Shown in pieces: positions 25,742-28,206 of a DNA stretch of 28,206 bases (position 1 is the stretch's first letter; the number at the start of each line of letters is the position of its first letter). The notes beneath the pieces are model-generated. The model was not told the DNA's origin, ran no database searches, and was given only the letters and a program-made list of their open reading frames with translations. The DNA is from Balamuthia mandrillaris (taxonomy: Eukaryota > Discosea > Longamoebia > Balamuthiidae): positions 1 through 28,206 of the forward strand of contig JAVKOQ010000551.1 in the NCBI GenBank assembly GCA_031835245.1, written 5' to 3'. Both the position numbers and the translations under genes were made by a program.

Positions 25742-28038
25742 ATGCTTGTGTTTGTTCTTTTGTTTTTGTTTCCTTCTTCTTCTATTTGTACATCACACCA
25801 ATCCTTTGTTTTTGTTCAACTGATAGCAGCCTTTGTCGCTCAATACTTGATCGTTTTGTCGCAGTCGCCCTTCTTGATAGTCGTTCTCCCTTCTCGCTGC
25901 CGCCTTCCACTTGGCACTTGCTAGGTCTGAAAGCCTGCATCCTCTTCGGCGCTTGTTTTTGATGGAGGTGAGTTTTTCTTTCTCGTCGTCCATTGTGCTC
26001 CGTTCAGGTTGGATGAACTTTACGTTGCGTGAAAGAGTAATTTTCTTTGTCTTTGAGTTGTAGAGGGTATGTGCCTTAGACGTTTCGCTGGGTCCAAGGT
26101 AGATGAGCTCCTTCGCTTTGGCATCTAGTTTCTTTCGGTCGTTACTGGGTATGAGCGTCCACGCTCTGCTTCCAAAGATTTGGATGTGTCGGAGAGACGG
26201 TTTCTTTCCAGTCCAAGCTTCTTCTGGCGTCATTCCGTTGACTGCGCTGGTGCCAGTGCGGTTCGTGATGTAGTTCGCCATGTTGATGGCTGGCCCCCAA
26301 TATTTCTCGTCCAGGTCAGCGTGTTGAAGCATACATCGTGCTTTCTCCATAAGTCCTGTTCTTCTTTCAGCTGACCCGCTCTGGGCCCGGTATGGGGTGC
26401 ACGCCAGTTTGTAGCGCCGCTCTGTGTAGGTGGTTTCGAAGTTTTTGCTAATGTATTCGCCGCCGCTGTCGCTTCAGTGCCTTTGATCCTTTGCCGCTTG
26501 GTCGGCAGGCCAAAGTTTCGAATTTCTGAATCGCTCCAGTGCACCGTCCGTGGGCCAGTCCGTGAGACCTGCCTGGTCAGGTCGCCCGCGGAAGGTAATG
26601 GTTCGACCTCCGATGAGGTCTGCATTGGCCGCATATGTCCGTGCACTACTCCGAAGCCTTCTGCACAGTGGCTGGTTCTCAGACAACGGGTTTCGATTGC
26701 TTGCCTCTGAGGCAGGCAGTACATCGTGCGAGCCGCTGGGTAGCACACTCCGTCGTGAGCTTCGGTAGTTCCTTCAGCTTTTCAATGCTGATGTGGCCCA
26801 AACGTTTGTGCCATTCGTCCACTGCGGTATTAGCGTGCTCTTTTCGCGGCTCTGGTTTGCCTTGGAGGTGGTATAGTCCGTCTTCCTCCAATATTCCGAT
26901 ACCGATGACCATTCCGTCCTGTTTGAGTCTGGTGACTCCACCGGATGAGGAAATGGTTATTCCTCTTCGGTCCAGGGTCGTCGTGGATATTAGCGTTTTG
27001 TCGAATCCGTTGACGTAGAGTACATCTTGGAAAACACACGTTTCGTGTCCGTACTTTGTCTCTGTTATATAACGTAGGTTACCAGCTTCCGTGGCGGTTA
27101 TCTTTTCGCCGTTTGCAAAGTAGACCTTGGTTGGTTTTGTTGGCTTACAGTCCGTTAGCAGGCCTTTGTTACCCGTCATGTGGCAGGATGCTCCGGAGTC
27201 CAAGATTATGTCTCCGGTTGGTGATCCTCCTTTGAGCGACACGTTCATCATTCGCTCTCCTTTCTTTTTCTTACTACCGTTCTGACTGCGGCAGTTCTTC
27301 GCTATGTGTCCAAATCCATGGCACTTGTAGCACTTGATATCTTTATCTTTCTTCTCTCGGCGACCGTGGTCCTTTCTGTTTCCACGTTGTCTATGGCGTC
27401 CGTACATGATTGATTCGCCTTTGCCGTCGAACTTGCTTTTCTTTCGGGCAGCTTCGAGGCTAAGTTTGTCCAATATCTCCTCGTAGGTGCTGCTGTCCTT
27501 CAAGGATAGCGTTAGCGAAGAAGAGACGTGCTCCAGGCTTTCTGGTGTTTGTTTCTAGGAGGTAGTGGATTCGCCCTCAGGTATCGCTGCTGAAGATTAG
27601 GGTCCAGCCTCACGCATCAAGCTGTCGAACTTATCGAGGGTTTGTCGAGGTCCTGATTGTCCCCGCTTCTCGAGCGTTTGGTGCTGGAGCTCGGTCCTCG
27701 AAGTGGCTGCCCTGTCGTGATTTCGCAGCCTATCCCACTGCTCTTTCGCGCCTGGGCGTTCGTCACCTTCGGCCCCAAGAGTGGTAGGGTGAGGCTGCTA
27801 CAGATCAAACCGCTGGCGTCGTTTCGCCTGATTAAACTCATGCCTTCTATGCTGCTGCTGGCTCCTATGGTTATCGTTCCGTCGACGTAGCCCCATACGT
27901 CCTTGCTCTTCAAGAGCGTTCTCATCTGGCATTTCCAATCCTGGAATCCATGTCCGTCGAACGGTTTGATTTTCAACTTGCCCATCGTGCAGTGTGGTTG
28001 AAGGAGATTGTGAGTATGTGTAGCAGTTTAGTTTAACT

Positions 28039-28052
28039 GTGGGCCCATAACC
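28039..28052 (-). other. Primer-binding site for half tRNA-iMet
   Basis: The minus strand reads GGTTATGGGCCCA directly after the LTR end. It is complementary to the anticodon arm of eukaryotic initiator tRNA (TGGGCCCATAACC, containing the CAT anticodon). Copia of Drosophila and related elements prime with this internal tRNA fragment rather than the 3' CCA end, so the site supports the family call. Confidence 0.75.
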
Positions 28053-28053
28053 T

Positions 28054-28206
28054 GTTAGCAGAGTAAATAGGTATATGGAGAAAATATGTGTATTGTAGTC
28101 TGTTACTGTAAAGATAAACATGAAGATAAGGCTAGTATAAAAGGGTTTGGTATCGTGGTCCTTATGGTGGTTTCGTGTTATCGTGTTCGTGTTCGTTCCT
28201 TCCTTA
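28054..28206 (-). repeat. Partial long terminal repeat (inner end)
   Basis: On the minus strand the sequence ends in ...CTGCTAACA immediately before the primer-binding site, as an LTR with a CA end should. The outer TG end lies outside the window, so its full length and similarity to a partner LTR cannot be judged. Confidence 0.6.

Larger units (their letters stand above)
25790..28206 (-). mobile_element. Ty1/copia LTR retrotransposon fossil, broken, continuing past the window end
   Basis: Read on the minus strand, the order is: partial LTR (28206-28054), primer-binding site (about 28052-28039), a copia-type gag start near 27985 (LKIKPFDGHGFQDWKCQMR), a CCHC zinc knuckle (CYKCHGFGHIAKNC, about 27335), the aspartic protease motif DSGASCHMTG (about 27190), the GAG-pre-integrase motif (WHKRLGHIS) and integrase parts ending in PSLRHIQIFGSRAW with C-terminal remains to about 25950. 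This order and the motifs are typical of Ty1/copia. The element is broken, with roughly four interruptions of its frame, and no reverse transcriptase, RNase H or second LTR is visible before the neighbouring host gene. The motifs remain easy to read, which suggests moderate rather than great age. It ends within about 50-200 bp of the SAM-like gene's stop. Confidence 0.9.

Noticed and set aside
28135-28144. TATAAAAGGG on the plus strand near the window end as a host promoter
   Set aside because: It lies inside the partial LTR, whose element reads on the minus strand, and no plus-strand gene follows within the window.

Overview
The window is eukaryotic nuclear DNA. It has GT-AG introns with pyrimidine-rich tracts, standard stop codons, an R-SNARE, SH3 and SAM-like proteins, and a Ty1/copia retroelement. 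Genes are close together and lie on both strands. Introns are numerous but short, and proteins carry many simple-sequence runs (Q, S, G, E/K). This fits a gene-dense free-living protist; an amoebozoan is my best guess, at low confidence, because no rRNA or organelle marker is present to settle it.

Layout from left to right. (1) 116-679 (+): last exon of a seven-helix receptor-like protein. (2) 948-1264 (+): a two-exon, 65-residue single-pass membrane protein. (3) 5228-1475 (-): a five-exon gene of about 1,135 residues that joins an ANKRD40 C-terminal-like domain to a ParB-like (ParBc_2) domain. (4) 6262-7325 (+): a five-exon VAMP7-like longin R-SNARE. (5) 9075-7550 (-): a four-exon phytanoyl-CoA dioxygenase-like enzyme. 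It diverges across only 100 bp from (6) 9176-10009 (+), an intronless AlkB-family DNA dealkylase with a near-consensus PCNA-binding motif at its N terminus. (7) 10848-19517 (+): a 53-exon gene that fills almost a third of the window. (8) 23054-19665 (-): an intronless six-SH3 scaffold protein, divergent from (9) 23525-25741 (+), an intronless SAM-like/charged-helix protein. (10) about 25790-28206 (-): a broken Ty1/copia fossil with a partial LTR and a half-tRNA primer site.

The outstanding object is gene 7. It predicts a secreted protein of about 1,254 residues: a signal peptide, a short N-terminal domain, about 51 glycine/alanine repeats, a capping segment and a C-terminal coiled coil. The repeats and cap resemble the beta-roll heads of bacterial trimeric adhesins (YadA/Hep_Hag type) and of phage or bacterial 'SHAEG' proteins. 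Here each repeat sits on its own tiny exon (54, 57 or 60 bp), always in phase 1-1. Two conserved intron families separate the exons, one with strong donors and one with weak donors. The array shows recent unequal crossing-over (a perfect 295-bp tandem duplication), non-adjacent near-identical blocks, and hybrid introns that mark exon-deletion junctions. The layout would allow repeat number to change by recombination or exon skipping without loss of frame. Retention of some weak-donor introns would append a hydrophobic segment followed by a stop.

The other genes look like unrelated housekeeping or signalling functions. The only structural link I see is that two neighbouring divergent intronless genes (8 and 9) both encode cytoskeleton- or scaffold-type proteins.
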